A DNA stretch of 64,000 nt, taken from NCBI GenBank assembly GCA_022376515.1, contig WTXI01000011.1:124001-188000 (forward strand). Direction: 5' to 3'. Each line of letters starts with the position of its first letter. The first letter of the stretch is position 1. Below the pieces are notes generated by a model. It worked only from the letters and a program-made list of their open reading frames with translations, searched no databases and was not told where the DNA came from. The position numbers were made by a program, and so were the translations under genes. Positions 1 through 14,854 of the stretch are shown piece by piece. Origin of the DNA: Lactifluus volemus. Lineage: Eukaryota; Basidiomycota; Agaricomycetes; Russulales; Russulaceae.

Positions 1-177
1 CTCCAGTTGTCAAGGACTGGAAAATAAGGGCGTACCAAGATCCCTCGAGTTGTCGGTGGCGGTGTAGAAACTGGTTACGTGATACGTCACAAGACTGTAA
101 GTTACTTTACACCCATACAGTATCCCTCTACAAAAGTATGCGTTACGTTGCGCCGTGAAACTACATCGCAAACCGAC

Positions 178-1448
178 CATGTACTTCGATTTGAATGTCC
201 CGATCCCTCCACCATCTGGAAGCCTAGGCTCAACTCACACGCAGTCGAACAAAGGGAAGGGGAAACAGGTTCAGCCTTCCCACTCGGCTACATTTACCCC
301 AGCTCAACTGGCGGCTATTGAGGCACGTATAGATCTCCTCGTACACCGTGCGTCTTTCCCTCGTGACGAGTTAAATACTAACTAGTTGGCCAGTGGGTTA
401 CTCTGTGCTTGCTTTTAATCAGCTTGTAAAAACGAAAGTTGAACCAAAAACTTTCATTAATACACTCGATCCGTTACTACGTCAGGTGAAGAAGCGACTA
501 GGAATCATATATCTCAAGCGACTTACAATTCTTCTCGACGAGGATAGCGAGAAAGGTTTCGGACTCGTGCGCTTGGGCATGCCCTATCGTGAATTTGCAC
601 CGCTAATAGATGGCTTTTCGCAGACAAATGCACAATCGAACCTGTTCAGCCCTTACGATATCGTAGCGCTTGCACCGACCACAGAAACTAGCTTTTCCCT
701 TGCGTGCTTGACTCACACGCAACCCTCACCACTCTCTGCGCATGTAATCTCGGTGCCCCTCGACGTCCCCCGTCACCCATTTCGTATGAAGCACACCATG
801 GTGCGCACTGCATTGCGCAACGGCGCTGTCTTTGAGATTCCGTATGCGAGTGCGCTCGATAGTGCCACAAAACGCAACTGGTGGGCGGCGGCACGTGAGG
901 TCGTCCGCGTAACGAAAGGGAAAGGGCTCATCGTCACTTGTGGTGGATTGGATGTTGCCGATTTACGTTCCCCCAAAGACATAGGAAACTTGTGCGTAGT
1001 CTTCAGCCTTGCGTGGCTAATCTAACTGTGGGCATAAGGATAACGTTCCTTGGCCTTGCACAAAACCTGGCTCATGACACGGCTACTACAACGCCAAAAT
1101 CTCTCGTCCTTCGTGCACGTGCGTGTCTCGTTCCTTCACCCCTGCCTCTTGTTGTTCACGGCCGATGACCTTTCAGAAACTCGTAAAACGTATCGCGCCC
1201 TCTTCTCGGAGCCGAAGGTGGTCATACCTGGCTGTTCAGCTGTTGAGTCTGCGGAGCCCGGCAGTGCTGTAGAACGTAAGCTGTTAGGAGAGGGGCTAGT
1301 GGAGGCAGCACCAGCCGAGGGCGCTGTCGAAGCGTTAGAAGGGCGAAAGAAAAAGCGCGTGCGGGATGGCGTGGAGCTAGCCGACAGCAGCACGACTGAA
1401 GGCTCACGGAAGAAGAGGAAGGGAAAAAAACAGGGAAAAATCGATTAG
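178..1448 (+). CDS. RPP1: RNase P/MRP protein subunit Rpp1 (p30 family)
   Basis: Rpp1 is a protein subunit shared by nuclear RNase P (tRNA 5' maturation) and RNase MRP (rRNA processing). The N-terminus reads MYFDLNVPIP, which is the typical start of the p30 family. It is followed by a TIM-barrel-like domain with the segments LGYSVLAFNQ, PYDIVALAPTTE, AVFEIPYA and ADLRSPKDIGNL. The C-terminal tail (from about 1170) is low complexity and ends in a basic KKRKGKKQGK stretch, probably nucleolar targeting or RNA binding. At least four introns can be placed; the first runs from 332 (GTGCGT) to the CAG near 391 and carries a textbook branch site, TACTAAC. The exons join in frame without breaks. I chose the ATG at 178 because it gives the conserved N-terminus; an ATG at 155 in the same frame would add eight residues. 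The next gene on the same strand starts about 140 nt downstream. The family call is from recognition of conserved segments, not from a search. Confidence 0.85.
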
Positions 1449-1585
1449 ATTGTGCAATACATTGATATCAATAGACAGTCAGTATAGTACTTGAGCGATC
1501 ACTCGATTACGCGTTATCGGGTTAGCGCCCTGCCTAGTGGGGAATTTCGACATCCACAGACCGTACAACACTCCTACCAACCGCC

Positions 1586-4500
1586 ATGTCGAAACCCCAT
1601 AGGCCTCATCCCCAATTATTCTACGACGCCCAATCTTGGTCCTAGTGAGTTCACGTCAAGTTAGCCCTGTGCGATCCAGTTCGCCCTCCTAACCCAGTCA
1701 TCTTCCCTAGGCCTTTGCGCCTTCACAGGAGAAACTTCAAGCGCGTCGTAATCTACACGAGAGACTTCGCGAAATCATCCGGTCTTTTGCCGGACAGAAT
1801 TTTGACGTTGAAGACGCTGGCATGCAGTACTACGCTGAAGACTTAGACATTTATCCTGTGGACCTAATGATTGTCGTACGATACGGTTATTCACCTTGGT
1901 CTTTAACCAACTAACTGAACACCCGCGCGCACAATTATTGCATTCCGGTCACGTTATGGCACGCTAGGACAAGAATTATCCCGAGGGGCTTCCTCCTAGT
2001 GTTGACTTGAACAACTTGCCTGATGTCTATCACCCCAGGTGCCTCGATCGTACAGTTTACACGACACACAGCAGCTCATCGCGACAGTCGTGTAGCTGCA
2101 TTCTTACAGGACTGGGGATTTGACGGCATCATTCAATCTGCCGATGTCCAGCGGCGTGATAGTGGGCCAGTAAGGAACCACGATGACCCTCCCCCTCACG
2201 TGGAAGATGGCGCGTTTCGATGGCCACAGTACAAACGATTACCTAAAACAGAAATAGTCTACCCTGCCGTTCTTGAGGCGACATCTCCGGAACAATTCAG
2301 ATTGTCTCTTCCTAACCCCACAATCCGACACACAAATAATCTGTTGCACCTATATAGTCGAAGAAATCCGCATTTTCGTCTCATCATTAGCCTCCTTTAT
2401 GTTTGGATGCGATCTTGGGATATCAAACAGATTAGCCCGGGGACGCTATACCTTCTCCTGATCAGGTTTTTCCAGGTTTAGCTCAGCTCTACCTTCCAGA
2501 ATTCGTACTTTTCTAACACGGGCACAGGAACAAGAGGTATCAATACTTACGGACGCAGGACGCCAGACTTCTCTCCCAGTTGAGCAGGCGGAAGCTGCTG
2601 CGCATTATACAGCCACAATATGGATGCAATTTGACACTAAGGAAGGGCCAAACCAACCAGCACTGCTTGATGTTTCTTATGCGTTGTGCCCTTTCTCGTA
2701 CCGTGACTTTTCACTGTCCTTGCTGGAGTTTCTAAGGTGGGGAGACTTCACTGACTAGTAATTTGTCCGGTGTGCTGATGAACGTACGAAAAAAAGATGG
2801 TTCGTGGCTAAGAAGTTTCACAGAATACGCAGAGGTGAAGGTGATAGCTGGCCTATAATTCGCATAAACCACCCGAACATTGTTGATGGAAGGCTTGCTG
2901 GCGAGTTACGAAATTTCGACGAGACGAATTCACCCTGGTCCCGCCATCAGCTAATCGCTCCTGATCCGTTTGTTATCACCCATGTACGTTACACCGTGGA
3001 GTTTCGTTCCTGCGGCTTGACGTGTAGCACAGAATCACGCGTTCAATGTAAACCGGAGCACACTACACTACCTTTCCGTGCTAGCAGAATCTTGCGTAAC
3101 GCTTTTGCAGAACGCTCGTCCGCTATACTCTATATTTGGACCTTACTACAAGCCAGAAATCCTTCTGAGCAGCGCGGCTGCAGTCGGCCATTGTCTCCTA
3201 TTCGTTCTACGGCCTCTAGTTCACTTATTGGAATTCGCATGGAAAGTCGGCGGCATTATTCAAATGCACATGTACGGGAAGAATTGATGAAGATGTACCA
3301 TGTACGTTTAGCGCTCTCCGCCTTCTTGAGAACTGGTCGTGTGTCTACTTTGTTGGCCATCTTAGACGATTGCCCCGGGCCGAACGATACGTGAGATGCG
3401 TCGACGAACAGTGACGAACATTACGAATTGCATTCAAAATAGGTTTGGCTCCCAATATCGAGTTGAGGTGTTCGGGAGTACACAATATGGTGTCGATGGA
3501 CCGACCAGCGATCTCGACCTGGTAGTCATTGTGGGCATGTTTGTTTTATGGCTCATTTCTGAGTAAACGAAGAGGCTACAACAGGACCCGGATAGGATGG
3601 CGGGATTCACACCTGATGTCGATCTGAGTTCACTACCTCGTACCGTTTTTACGCTTCTCGACGCGTGCTGCTGTCTGAATTGACGTTCCTAGGGATCTAC
3701 AAGATTAGGTGCGCACTCCCTGACGTGAGCCATCGACTTTGCCTTACAGGTTGCTACAGCGAGGTGAGTCGCGTCCTCAAACGATCTGGCCTCCAGATAC
3801 TCCGAACGGTCCCCAAAGCGAATGTGCCTATAGGTAGGCTCAAGTTTCTATGGTTCATGCAAAGTGCATCCAATCGGTCATCCTCGTTTCAAGTGAAGTT
3901 TAAAGATCCTAACACTGGCATCCATTGCGACCTGAATATAAACGATCAGCTGGGTTCTATCAACACTTCTCTCATCCAGCATTATTGTAATATCTTGCCG
4001 GTGCTTCGGCCACTGCTTCTTGTTATCAAGCGATGGGCCCGTCCGCTTGGCTACAACAATCCAGCGGGCGAGCCCGGGATGCCAATCACATTTAGTAGCT
4101 ATACGCTCGCAATAATGACAATCGGGCTCCTACAGGTGCCATACACTTTTTCCCCCTCACCCCTTTATGTTTCTGCGTCAACCATTTGCTAACGTCTCAA
4201 AGACAAGGGGATTGCTACCAAATTTACAAGAAGGCCCCGAACTTTCAGAAGGTAGAATGTTCTGGCTGCGGACAAGAACGGAAGAAAGGATCCGCTGTGA
4301 TGCTCGATGGAAGAAAGTGCCAAACTGGACGCCTCCTGCGACTGTCACTGTAGAACAGGCTTTGCAGGACTGGTTTCAGTACGGTAGAGTCATTGCTTTT
4401 CATAGCTATCAATCGATCGCCTGACAGATAACAAGGTATTGGGGTCATGAGCACAATTACCGCAATTACATGATGAACGTTCGCTTGGGCGGTGTTGTGC

Positions 4501-5209
4501 CTCGCGAAGTTCCATGCAACACAAAAGAGGTTGAAAGTCTAAGAGACGGCCCATTCAGCCATTTCCGGCTCTCTTCGAACGCACCGCTCGAGGGAGGCGC
4601 ATCTGAGAGGTCTCTGCTGAAGGCAAAGGAGAGAGATGCTTTATCGGAGACTGACGTTGAAGACTTGGAATCGCAGAAAGTTCAGGCAAAGCAGGGCTCC
4701 GTAGTCACGGACAAGGATGAAGACGAGGTAGATGACTTTAATGATAAAACTCCCGAAGCCGATCGCAACTCCAGAGAAGCTGAAGAAAATGTCGAACCGG
4801 TGGAGGCAGACGACACGGTACAGCCGTCCCTGTGGGAGTCTCAGATTCTCTGCGTGGCAGACCCCTTTATTACGGCAAAGGTAAACTTAGCTGTCACAAG
4901 AGGGATGAGCCAGCCCCTTCCAGACATGTGTCTTGGCTGATGTCACCTTCCGAATTGCAGAATCTCGCCGGGCCCATCAGACCCAACGTCATCGTGCGCT
5001 TTCGGGAGGATTGTCAGCGTGTAGTGTTGCGCCTCGGGATGGGTGGAAACCTCGACGCCCTTCTGCGCATCGATCCGCGCATCCGCTCTCCATCGCCGCC
5101 GCCACGTCCCAGACAACGGCAACGGCCCCAGCGAGGGGTGCAAGACAGCAGAGGGAGGGATGAGCCAGCCCAAGGCCACTTTCGCGGTGGTGTGCCAGAA
5201 CCGACATGA
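1586..5209 (+). CDS. Large TUTase / Cid1-type non-canonical poly(A) polymerase-like nucleotidyltransferase
   Basis: Cid1/TUT-family enzymes add uridines or adenines to RNA 3' ends. The catalytic NTase motif is clear at 3470-3525: an FGS turn followed by SDLDLVV, supplying two metal-binding aspartates. The third acidic position lies in GIHCDLNIND (about 3925-3960). It is followed by LLLVIKRWARPLGYNNP and ITFSSYTLAIM, which are standard helices of the family. The tail carries ADPFITAKNLAGPIRPNV and an arginine/proline-rich end. The upstream half (1586-3390) is coding-like and ends in its own PAP-domain-style APDPFVITHN segment. This suggests two modules, the first lacking a visible catalytic motif, as in animal TUT4/TUT7. 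The two halves join only if one base is missing near 3411, where the frame from RCVDEQ must pass into VTNITNC. Exon limits before 3400 are uncertain, and 1586 is the best start I can see. Two adjacent genes remain possible. Confidence 0.55.
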
Positions 5210-5998
5210 TGAGCTACGTAATGCACACAGGTGTCAATGAAGGGTCCGTTAGTAAAAGGACGCTATTCCAGTTACATTAAAGTATTGGACTCGGGAGTGA
5301 CAGTTCGTCGAATCCATAACGCTAGTTGTGCATTGCTACCTACCTCGATCCGGCGTATGGGTGTCAATGCCAATGCCTTGGGATCACTCCGATAAGGACG
5401 TTGAGGATGATATATCAAACTTAAACTTAGACCTCACAGCTGGCTGTTGGGAATCAAAATAACAGTCTGCGTTGGCCTACATAGGGAAAGAGGGTTGAGA
5501 AACCAAGTTGTTGGCTAGTGGCCCGAGGAAAAGCGCCGCGCCACCAATCAACAAGTCGTCTACAAGTAGAAAACCGCTGATGATGGACCTAATCAGTACA
5601 CAAAGGGGGCCACTCTACCTAACCTATTTTCGCAGAACAAGGTCTCGACTGGTGCCGTGACGACGAGAAGACGCTGATTTTGGATAAATACTGGTCCCGT
5701 TGCGATACTGGGGTCCAATTTCCCTGCTAAGGCCCGGGAAAAGGCGATAAGATCCGAGGATCCGTCTTTTCCCGTTGTTGCGCAGCTGATCTGTCGGCCG
5801 AGGTGCCAGCGAGTGGACGGTGGTGGGAGGATATGTTGTATCATACGTAGCGTAGCGTAGCTAAGGTGACTGAGTTGTCACGAGTTATCATGTCGTATTC
5901 TCTCACCTCGACTTGTCCTGAGATTTTGTAAATACCGGTCGTCCATGCTTCTTGGACAAAGGTGAGTTGTCCCTGGAGAGATCAACACCACCACCAAA
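5210..5998. other. Intergenic region upstream of the SCH9-like kinase
   Basis: These roughly 790 nt hold no gene I can recognise. An 83-codon frame on the minus strand (5593-5844) has no recognisable motif and I do not call it. The last 30 nt before the kinase start are CA/CCA-rich, as is usual for a fungal 5' leader. The promoter of the kinase must lie here, but I see no clear TATA box. Confidence 0.5.
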
Positions 5999-8164
<2,166 letters not shown>

Positions 8165-8594
8165 ACAGCCTGGTCTTTGTCGCTCAGCTGGCCTTGAGAC
8201 GACGGCCAAACGCCAATTTTTTTGGGATCAATGCATATAGACGACTGCCAGATTGGATCGCTCTCGATCAGGTTTTTTTTTCACCGCCGTTGCGTGAATT
8301 GTTTTCCTCACATCGAAAATGCGCCACCTGAGGTTGCATCGGCGCCCCGCTTTGTCCTCCCCTTGTTTATTCGTGATTCGTTTCGAAGAGGCAGTCCGGA
8401 TCGGTCTCAGTATAGTCTTGCAAATTTTTTTGGTAAAACGCATGTGTATTCTACATGTAGTACGATTGACGTTGTAACTATGATTTTATCGTGCTCTGAC
8501 TCGGATGCTTTTAACGCCTGCGCGTCGTGTTGTGAGCATCATTCCCTACTACTACACCATCTGCCTATATCATCAGACCGCAAGTAACATCGTC

Positions 8595-10459
8595 ATGTCT
8601 GCTTCCAGCAGCGAGCCTTCTTCCTCTTCTGTAAAGCGAAAGCGTGGCGAGACAGGGGACGAGAACTCGCCCAGACGTGCGTGTCTCGCAGAGTCTAAAA
8701 GTCTCAGTCCACTGACTTTGCCCCACCACCTCTTGTCATCAGTCTTCCCAATCTTCGAGAAACGCAGAGCGGGAGATGGAGAAGCCGAGCAAAAGCCTTT
8801 TAGGTGGCTCACGCCTTCCCTCGGTCCGTCCCGCAGCTGTCTACACGGCGTCCATCTCGCGCCGACCGCATCATCGCGCGTCGCGGCGTTCGATCTTGAT
8901 GGCACGGTCATCAAGTCACCATATACACTCAACCAAGTTGGGCGCAAGGGTTCAAAGGGCGGCGGTACTAAACGCGTGTTTCAAAAGACGGCTCATGGGC
9001 TCGAGTGGGAATGGTGGAAGGCTGTCGTACCGCAGAGATTGAAGGAAGTGCACGACTCTGGGTGAGTGAGCCCTGCTGCACTTTACCATCCCCCAACACC
9101 GTGATGGGCTGATTGGGTATTTATTGATTCACAGATATTCTATCGTGTTGATCTCGAACCAGAACTTGAAGTCGGCGGGCCTCGTAGATTGGAAGAAAAA
9201 GATTCCACTGGTCGCTGCGGCCGTGCGTAGTATCCGCCTACAACCCTCACGTTTTGTGTTTACATCTTGGCAACTCTAGGTTCCCGAACTTCCATTTCGA
9301 ATCTTTGCGGCAACCGCAAAAGATGGACATAGGAAGCCCATGCCTGGGATTTGGCTCGAACTCGAGCGCATTTTTGCTCAAGATGGAATCACGATAGGTT
9401 CATTCGTGCCCCTTCTAGTAGCTCTCTCACTGTTTCTCACCGTCTCCAAGATAAAAACACTTCATTTTATGTGGGCGACGCAGCCGGACGCGCCGGCGAT
9501 TTTGCATCGACAGATAGGAAGTTTGCTCTTAACGTTGGAGTCCAGTTTTATACCCCAGAAGTGGGTCTCATCCCTATATATCGTAAAGCGGCCGCATGTC
9601 CTGATTAATCTCAGGAATATTTCCTCAAGATCTCTCCAGCACCCTATACACTCCCTGGATTCCACGTTTCCTCTCTAAAGGAAGGTGAGAACTACTGTAA
9701 TCGTGCTTCCCGTGTTGCTGTCAGGTCAAACATCGGAAGTTGTAGAACCTCAACCCCCTCGGCTCCGTCCCTTATACCCCCTGAACAGAAACCAGAGATC
9801 GTCATCTTCGTTGGTCCACCCTGCCTAGGAAAGTCAACGTTCTACCGCACGCATTTCGCCCCAGCAGGTTATGTGCATGTGAACCAAGATACCCTGGGCT
9901 CGCGGCCGAAATGTGTCAAGGCCGCAGAGGAGGCGGTAGCGGCCGGGAAGAGCTGTGTTATTGGTTTGCTTTCGCCTTTGTCTTGTCTCTGCTATCCGTT
10001 TACCTCGGCATCGTATGCAGATAACACGAATCGGGACGTGCAGACGCGCAAGTACTACCTTGACGTTGCGAAGCGCCTCCAAGTATCAGCACGGTATCGT
10101 GTTTTGGGCTCGTTGCTCCATCCGCATACTTAGGAGCTACAGGTGTTTCGTTTTCAGAGGTTCCGCTGAGCTTGCCTGGCACAACAACCTTTACCGTACG
10201 TACGCCAGGCCGGCATCAGTCATAGCTCGGGAAGTGCGTAAAGTGTCTATCAACAGCCTCCAGTGTCTCACTCATTAAAACACCATAGCCGACACGCTCG
10301 TTAGTACCCTACTCGGCGATCATAGGGTTTGCGGACGCCTTTGAGGCTCCTTCAACGAAAGAAGGCTTTTCTGAGGTACAAGAAATACCATGGATATTCG
10401 AAGGCAGCGAGGAAGAGAGACACCAATGGAGCATGTGGTTGCAAATCGATGGAAAGTAG
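8595..10459 (+). CDS. PNK1: Bifunctional polynucleotide 5'-kinase/3'-phosphatase
   Basis: PNKP enzymes clean broken DNA ends for ligation by removing 3' phosphates and adding 5' phosphates. The haloacid-dehalogenase phosphatase domain comes first: the nucleophile motif [10 protein letters not shown] (about 8880), then [20 protein letters not shown] and [13 protein letters not shown]. The kinase domain follows with the P-loop [10 protein letters not shown] (about 9815), VNQDTLG, and the lid/nucleotide helix [17 protein letters not shown]. The protein ends PWIFEG...WLQIDGK at the TAG at 10457. There is no N-terminal FHA domain, as in fission yeast Pnk1. A serine-rich, basic leader ([10 protein letters not shown]) may be a nuclear signal. 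Several short introns join in frame and I see no frame break. The ATG at 8595 is preferred; an in-frame ATG at 8505 adds 30 residues that look like a mitochondrial leader (see findings). The gene converges with the GCP2 gene. Confidence 0.87.
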
Positions 10460-10761
10460 TTGTTCCGTGCCCTGCGTACACCTATCAATATCATATATAT
10501 CGTCTGGGAAAGGTGGTATAGCAACGCATTAGATGCGGTGAGGAGAATAGTTAGATTATGCTACAGGTTTCAGAGCAGCATGATAATACAAGATTTCGGA
10601 AAACAAATAGGAGGTAAAGATTATCGGTGTACGATACAGTTTTATGTCGTTGGCTTGATGCTATTTAGGCGAACGACGAGGGGTAGTAGGGACACGTTCT
10701 CGCTGGATGCGTAGAACTGCACGCAGTTGATATGAATCTAAGCAACGGTACTTTGAGCTTT

Positions 10762-13501
10762 CTAAAGCAAGCCGAGTACAAGAGACCGTACCTTGAGCCA
10801 ATGGTTGAAATTCGTTTCGAATCTGATCAGAAAGTCGGACCGTTTTTTCGCCCCACCGTCGCCCTCCGGAGCTTCCGCAGCAAGGAGCGCCTTGTTGGCG
10901 TCTTTTGTAAATGAGGACGTGTACAATGCGAACGTCGAACATGTCACGATGAGCTTGGAAAAGCCTGTTCCAGCCCCAATCAATGCGTCAGAGAGTGGGA
11001 CGACAAGGACGGGGGATATTGTGGGGCTTACGTTCAACAATTTCGAACTGGTGAGCATGCATTCCTTCATGCATGTGTCCAAAAAGTCGACGTGATCACG
11101 CAAAAGTTGGTCCACCGTGGTCACTTTGGACAATTTCGCTTCGAGAGCACGCCAGTTCGGCTCGAGAACCTCGTGGGTGACAAAGGCAAGGATTTGTTGC
11201 ACCCACGCCAGCATCCGCGCTCGCAGCGCGAACAAGCGGAGGCGCCATGCCGCAAAGTCGGGTGGTACGTCCGTGCGACGCCAACCGGACCTTGCTGTTC
11301 AAGCCACATCGCACAAAGCGCCTGTTCGACGTGTTTGAGGTGTAAAGGAAGCGAAAAAGGAGCTGGTAGCGCAAAATGGTCTTGCGCGAGATGACGAGCG
11401 AAAGCGGAAATTTGACGTTAAAGTCAAGCTGCAGAGCATCGATAGCTAAAAGAGGTGCCATGAGCAGGTATTTAGAGCCGACGGATGGCCAGGGACCGAC
11501 CTAACATGGGCTTTTTCTCATCCTTTTCTTTCCCCTTTTTGTTGTTATGGTGTTCGTCTTGCCCAGCGTCACCAGCGGCATCACCCTCATCGCCAATGAC
11601 ACCGCTGACGTTGACGATGCGGAGTAGCCATTCGTAGAGCCCAGTCGTCGCCATGTAACACGCACATCTTCACGAAGGGCCATGTCATCACCATGTGCGT
11701 CTGCACCGAGAGCAAGGTCAAGCAGGCTCTGAAGCTTTACAAGAGACACGGCTTTGGAGGTTTTGCGCAGTTCAGTATGAGCAAGGTCGAGAAAGTGAGT
11801 AAGGTAGGAGGAATGGGATAGGAAGAAGCAACGCTTGAGGCAGTAGAGGCGCGGTACAAGGCCTTGGTCACGCAAAAGAAGCTGAAGAAGAGTACGATTG
11901 CATGCGAGTAGTCATCTTCGATGAACTTGTAGAAGCTTCAAAAACTGGGGATAAGCGTGTGAGGTGCCTAGGTATGTTGTGGAACGCTAACCATTCGTCA
12001 TCCATGGCTAGGTCATCGTCGCGTGGGTTGGTAACTTTCTGTACCTCTATTCCGCATTCACGGATCACGTTTAGATACTTCCCAGCCAGCAAGACTTTAT
12101 GCTTCCAACTTTCCAGCAACGGGGGGATGCACGCGCCCCCAGGTAAGCGACCACTAGCAGCCCTGGGCGGAGGCACGCCTGCTTGGTGCCGTTTGTTCAA
12201 GGAGCCAAGGGTCGAACCATCACGCAACTAACTCACGTCGTCAATTTGGCGCAGGACGTTGAGGGTGAGCAGCTCACCGTATATCGTCGTTCCCAGTATT
12301 CGTCCGTGTAATCCATTTCAAGTGTCCCACGGTTGATGAATCTGCTTTCTTTGACGCAGAACTCCTCGTATGGATCCGTGAGGGTACCCGTTCGCGTCCA
12401 CTGCTGAAGCATCTCTACGTATGGCCGACCAGCTGCACGTAATAATGTACCATACAGCGAGCGTGCCGCGGGGTCACCCGCAGTATGTTGCATCCTTGTA
12501 TGGAGAATAGAAAGAACTTCCCCGCCTTTTACGATGGTCCCATCCGCACCTGCTTCTATTTCAGAGAGAACAGCTTTGAGTTTTGCACCTCCAAGGCCAA
12601 GAGCCTCGTTCCGCGCGGCATCCTCGGGGTCCTCACCGGAAGACAACGAGCCGTCACTTTCAGGGTTTTCTGTGGCCGCAAGCTCAGTGGTGAGCTGATA
12701 GATGAGAGAGAGGGTATGGATAGTGGGATGAACGTAGAACCAGAGTTTTTGGAGGGTGAACTGTGGGGATGTGTTAAAGGCGTGTTCAAGTTGGGAAAGA
12801 AGAGTCTGATATTCCTGTATGCGTGTCATTGAGCGACGTTAGAAAGAGCTGCAGAGGCGCGTGTAGACACACCTTGAGCATGTCACGAAGGGCTGCACAA
12901 AGCGCATGATTGACGCGTCCGAAGTCAAGGTGACCACGCAGCTCAATGAATGAGGATATTGCAGTGTAATACGTAGCGAGTGGAAGAACCCTTTCCACTA
13001 AATCGTGTAATGATGGGTCTGAAAGCATTCTCAGATCTTGTGCCATAGAAGAAAATCAGAATGGGCGTACCGAGCCGTTTAGATACCGAGAATCGTATTC
13101 CCTGGAGTGCATCATCATCTTCCGGTGAATAATCCTCATGATATGTGATATGGGCTCCTTCGATACCCTTTCTCATCAAGTTGAGAGGGATTGAACTGTG
13201 GAAGAATGGTAGATCACACACCATGAGGACGTAGAGGAGATCTTCAAGAATCATAGCCTCTTGCACTTCCAGAGGAAACGCATCGAGGGATTCTTCTTTC
13301 GCCTTTCCCTTTGACTTTGTCGAGGTTGCGCCCGAAACAACACGTGAATTTAGCGGTGCGCGGACAAAAGATTCTTCTGAAATGAAGGAAGGTTCTAGGC
13401 AAAGTCCTGATGAGTCGAAAGGGCGTCGAGTACTCGTACAAACGCACCTCTCCATCGTGAATCAGATGGTGGTGAGACACGTCCATTGGTTTGTTCTTCA
13501 T
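10762..13501 (-). CDS. SPC97: Gamma-tubulin complex component 2 (Spc97/GCP2 family)
   Basis: GCP2 forms the gamma-tubulin small complex that nucleates microtubules at the spindle pole body. Recognisable GCP segments in order (high to low coordinate) are EVQEAMILEDLLYVLMGIEG, LRGHLDFGRVNHALCAALR, TLQKLWFYVHPTIHTL, RPYVEMLQQW, DPYEEFCVKE, IPPLLESWKHKVLLAGKYLN, ALQLDFNVKFPLSLVISRK, and near the C-terminus LVQQ-like WVQQILAFVTHEVLEPNW and DHVDFLDTCMKECML, which belong to the gamma-tubulin-binding GRIP2 region. At least four one-base deletions break the frame: near 11283, 11344, 11653 and 11898, with a likely fifth near 13455. Each is repaired by one base and restores conserved GCP sequence. An intron ends near 11451 (acceptor side of the minus strand). 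The true start is unclear; arginine-rich coding-like sequence extends upstream to about 13580. The gene is divergent from NAM9. The 303 nt to PNK1's end hold no gene. Confidence 0.82.
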
Positions 13502-13763
13502 CTTCGAATCGACGACGGTTCCTCCGTGCAGAAGCGATAGTCCCTGTCACCTGACGATAAGTGGTAAAGAGAACATCTCAAGGCATTGATCTAGTGTGGG
13601 ACACACTTTAGCATATTCCTTTGTTGATAAGGACAAGTTATTCTTGCGCCCGACGGTACGTGGCCGAGGAGTGAATGGATCCATTGACAAAGTGCGCTCA
13701 CGCGTCAACCAACTTTTCGAGTCGCGCGTCCTTTCTCATTCTTCAGCTTCGTCGTCTCGTAGA

Positions 13764-14854
13764 ATGCGAGACCTTCATATTTATAATTTCAAGCGGGCCC
13801 TCCCTCGTATGGTAGATTTTTCCTACTCTCTCTCACTATAACATCACTCATTACTTTGTGCGCTTAGAGCTGGACGCGGGAGAACCTTTATAACCTCTGG
13901 CGGCGCTCCCTTGGCGAACTTGCAAAGGAAACCGACTTTACACGTACACAGAAATCACTGTTCCAGCAGCGTTGGATTGCGAAGCGTTTAGTGCGCGCTT
14001 ACCATGGTGATTTGATCAACGAGAATGTGTTCAAGCGTTGGTACCTGCCCACCACTCTCCCAGACGTTCGTCCGCGGCGAGGACAAACAGAAGATTACAC
14101 AACTCAACTAAGCAGATGGGCAAAATTACCGAAAGCCGTCGATAAAGACGCAAAGGCGAGACGGCAGGAGATTGACGGGGAGGAACAGGAGGACCTGCCA
14201 CCTGTGGGCAGCTTCATGTTCTCGGAAGTTGAACGACGCATCGATGTGGTCATTTTCCGCGCGTGCCTGGCGCATAGTGTGTATGACGCACGGAGGATGG
14301 TTATACATGGCTATGTGTTACTTAACGGGAAGAAGGTATGCCAACATCGTCCTCTCTACCGTACCGCCTCAATTAACACATAGCAGCATCAAAACGCGAA
14401 CACTCGCCTCGCACCAGGAGACATGATATCTGTCGACCCAAAGGTCATCCCTTTCCTTCGCCCGAGGACCCCAAGCACGGACCAATCCTCAGAAGAGCTG
14501 GCTGCAGACGATCTCGAAAATCACACGTCGAATTCTACTGAAGAGTCCGCTTCTCAACAATCTTTACATGCTCAGGACTCGAGCTCTGTTAAAGACAAAG
14601 ACCTTACCCCATTTAACCTTCCCGCTTACGCATCCCCGTTCATCTTTATCCCTGCATATCTCGAGGTCTCCTTTCCGACATGTTCCGTCGTCTATGTGCG
14701 AAACCCCACGGCACGTCCTGGTTACTCAGAAATTCCGACGCCATACGATGCTGACGGAGAAGTTGTGCGACTTGCATGGGAGTGGTACTCCAAGGTGCGG
14801 CCGAGGAACCGAAGCAAGCGCCAGCTTGCGCGCGAGCCTGAGAACCGACAGTAG
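13764..14854 (+). CDS. NAM9: Mitochondrial small-subunit ribosomal protein uS4m
   Basis: uS4m is a primary rRNA-binding protein of the mitochondrial small ribosomal subunit. The N-terminus MRDLHIYNFKRALPRM joins, across an intron at 13812-13867, to SWTRENLYNLWRRSLG. The S4 RNA-binding domain is visible as ERRIDVVIFRACLAHSVYDA followed by RRMVIHGYVLLNGKK and, after an intron at 14336-14386, TRLAPGDMISVDP. A lineage-specific acidic/serine insert (about 14480-14610) and a C-terminal extension, including FIPAYLEVSFPTCSVVYVRN, follow; such extensions are usual in fungal uS4m. The basic start without acidic residues except one Asp is compatible with mitochondrial import. Frames join cleanly at both introns and the stop is at 14852-14854. 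VMA4 follows on the same strand 170 nt downstream. Confidence 0.88.

Noticed and set aside
5593..5844. 83-codon minus-strand frame upstream of SCH9
   Set aside because: No motif, no neighbouring exon and a promoter position; chance frame is sufficient.
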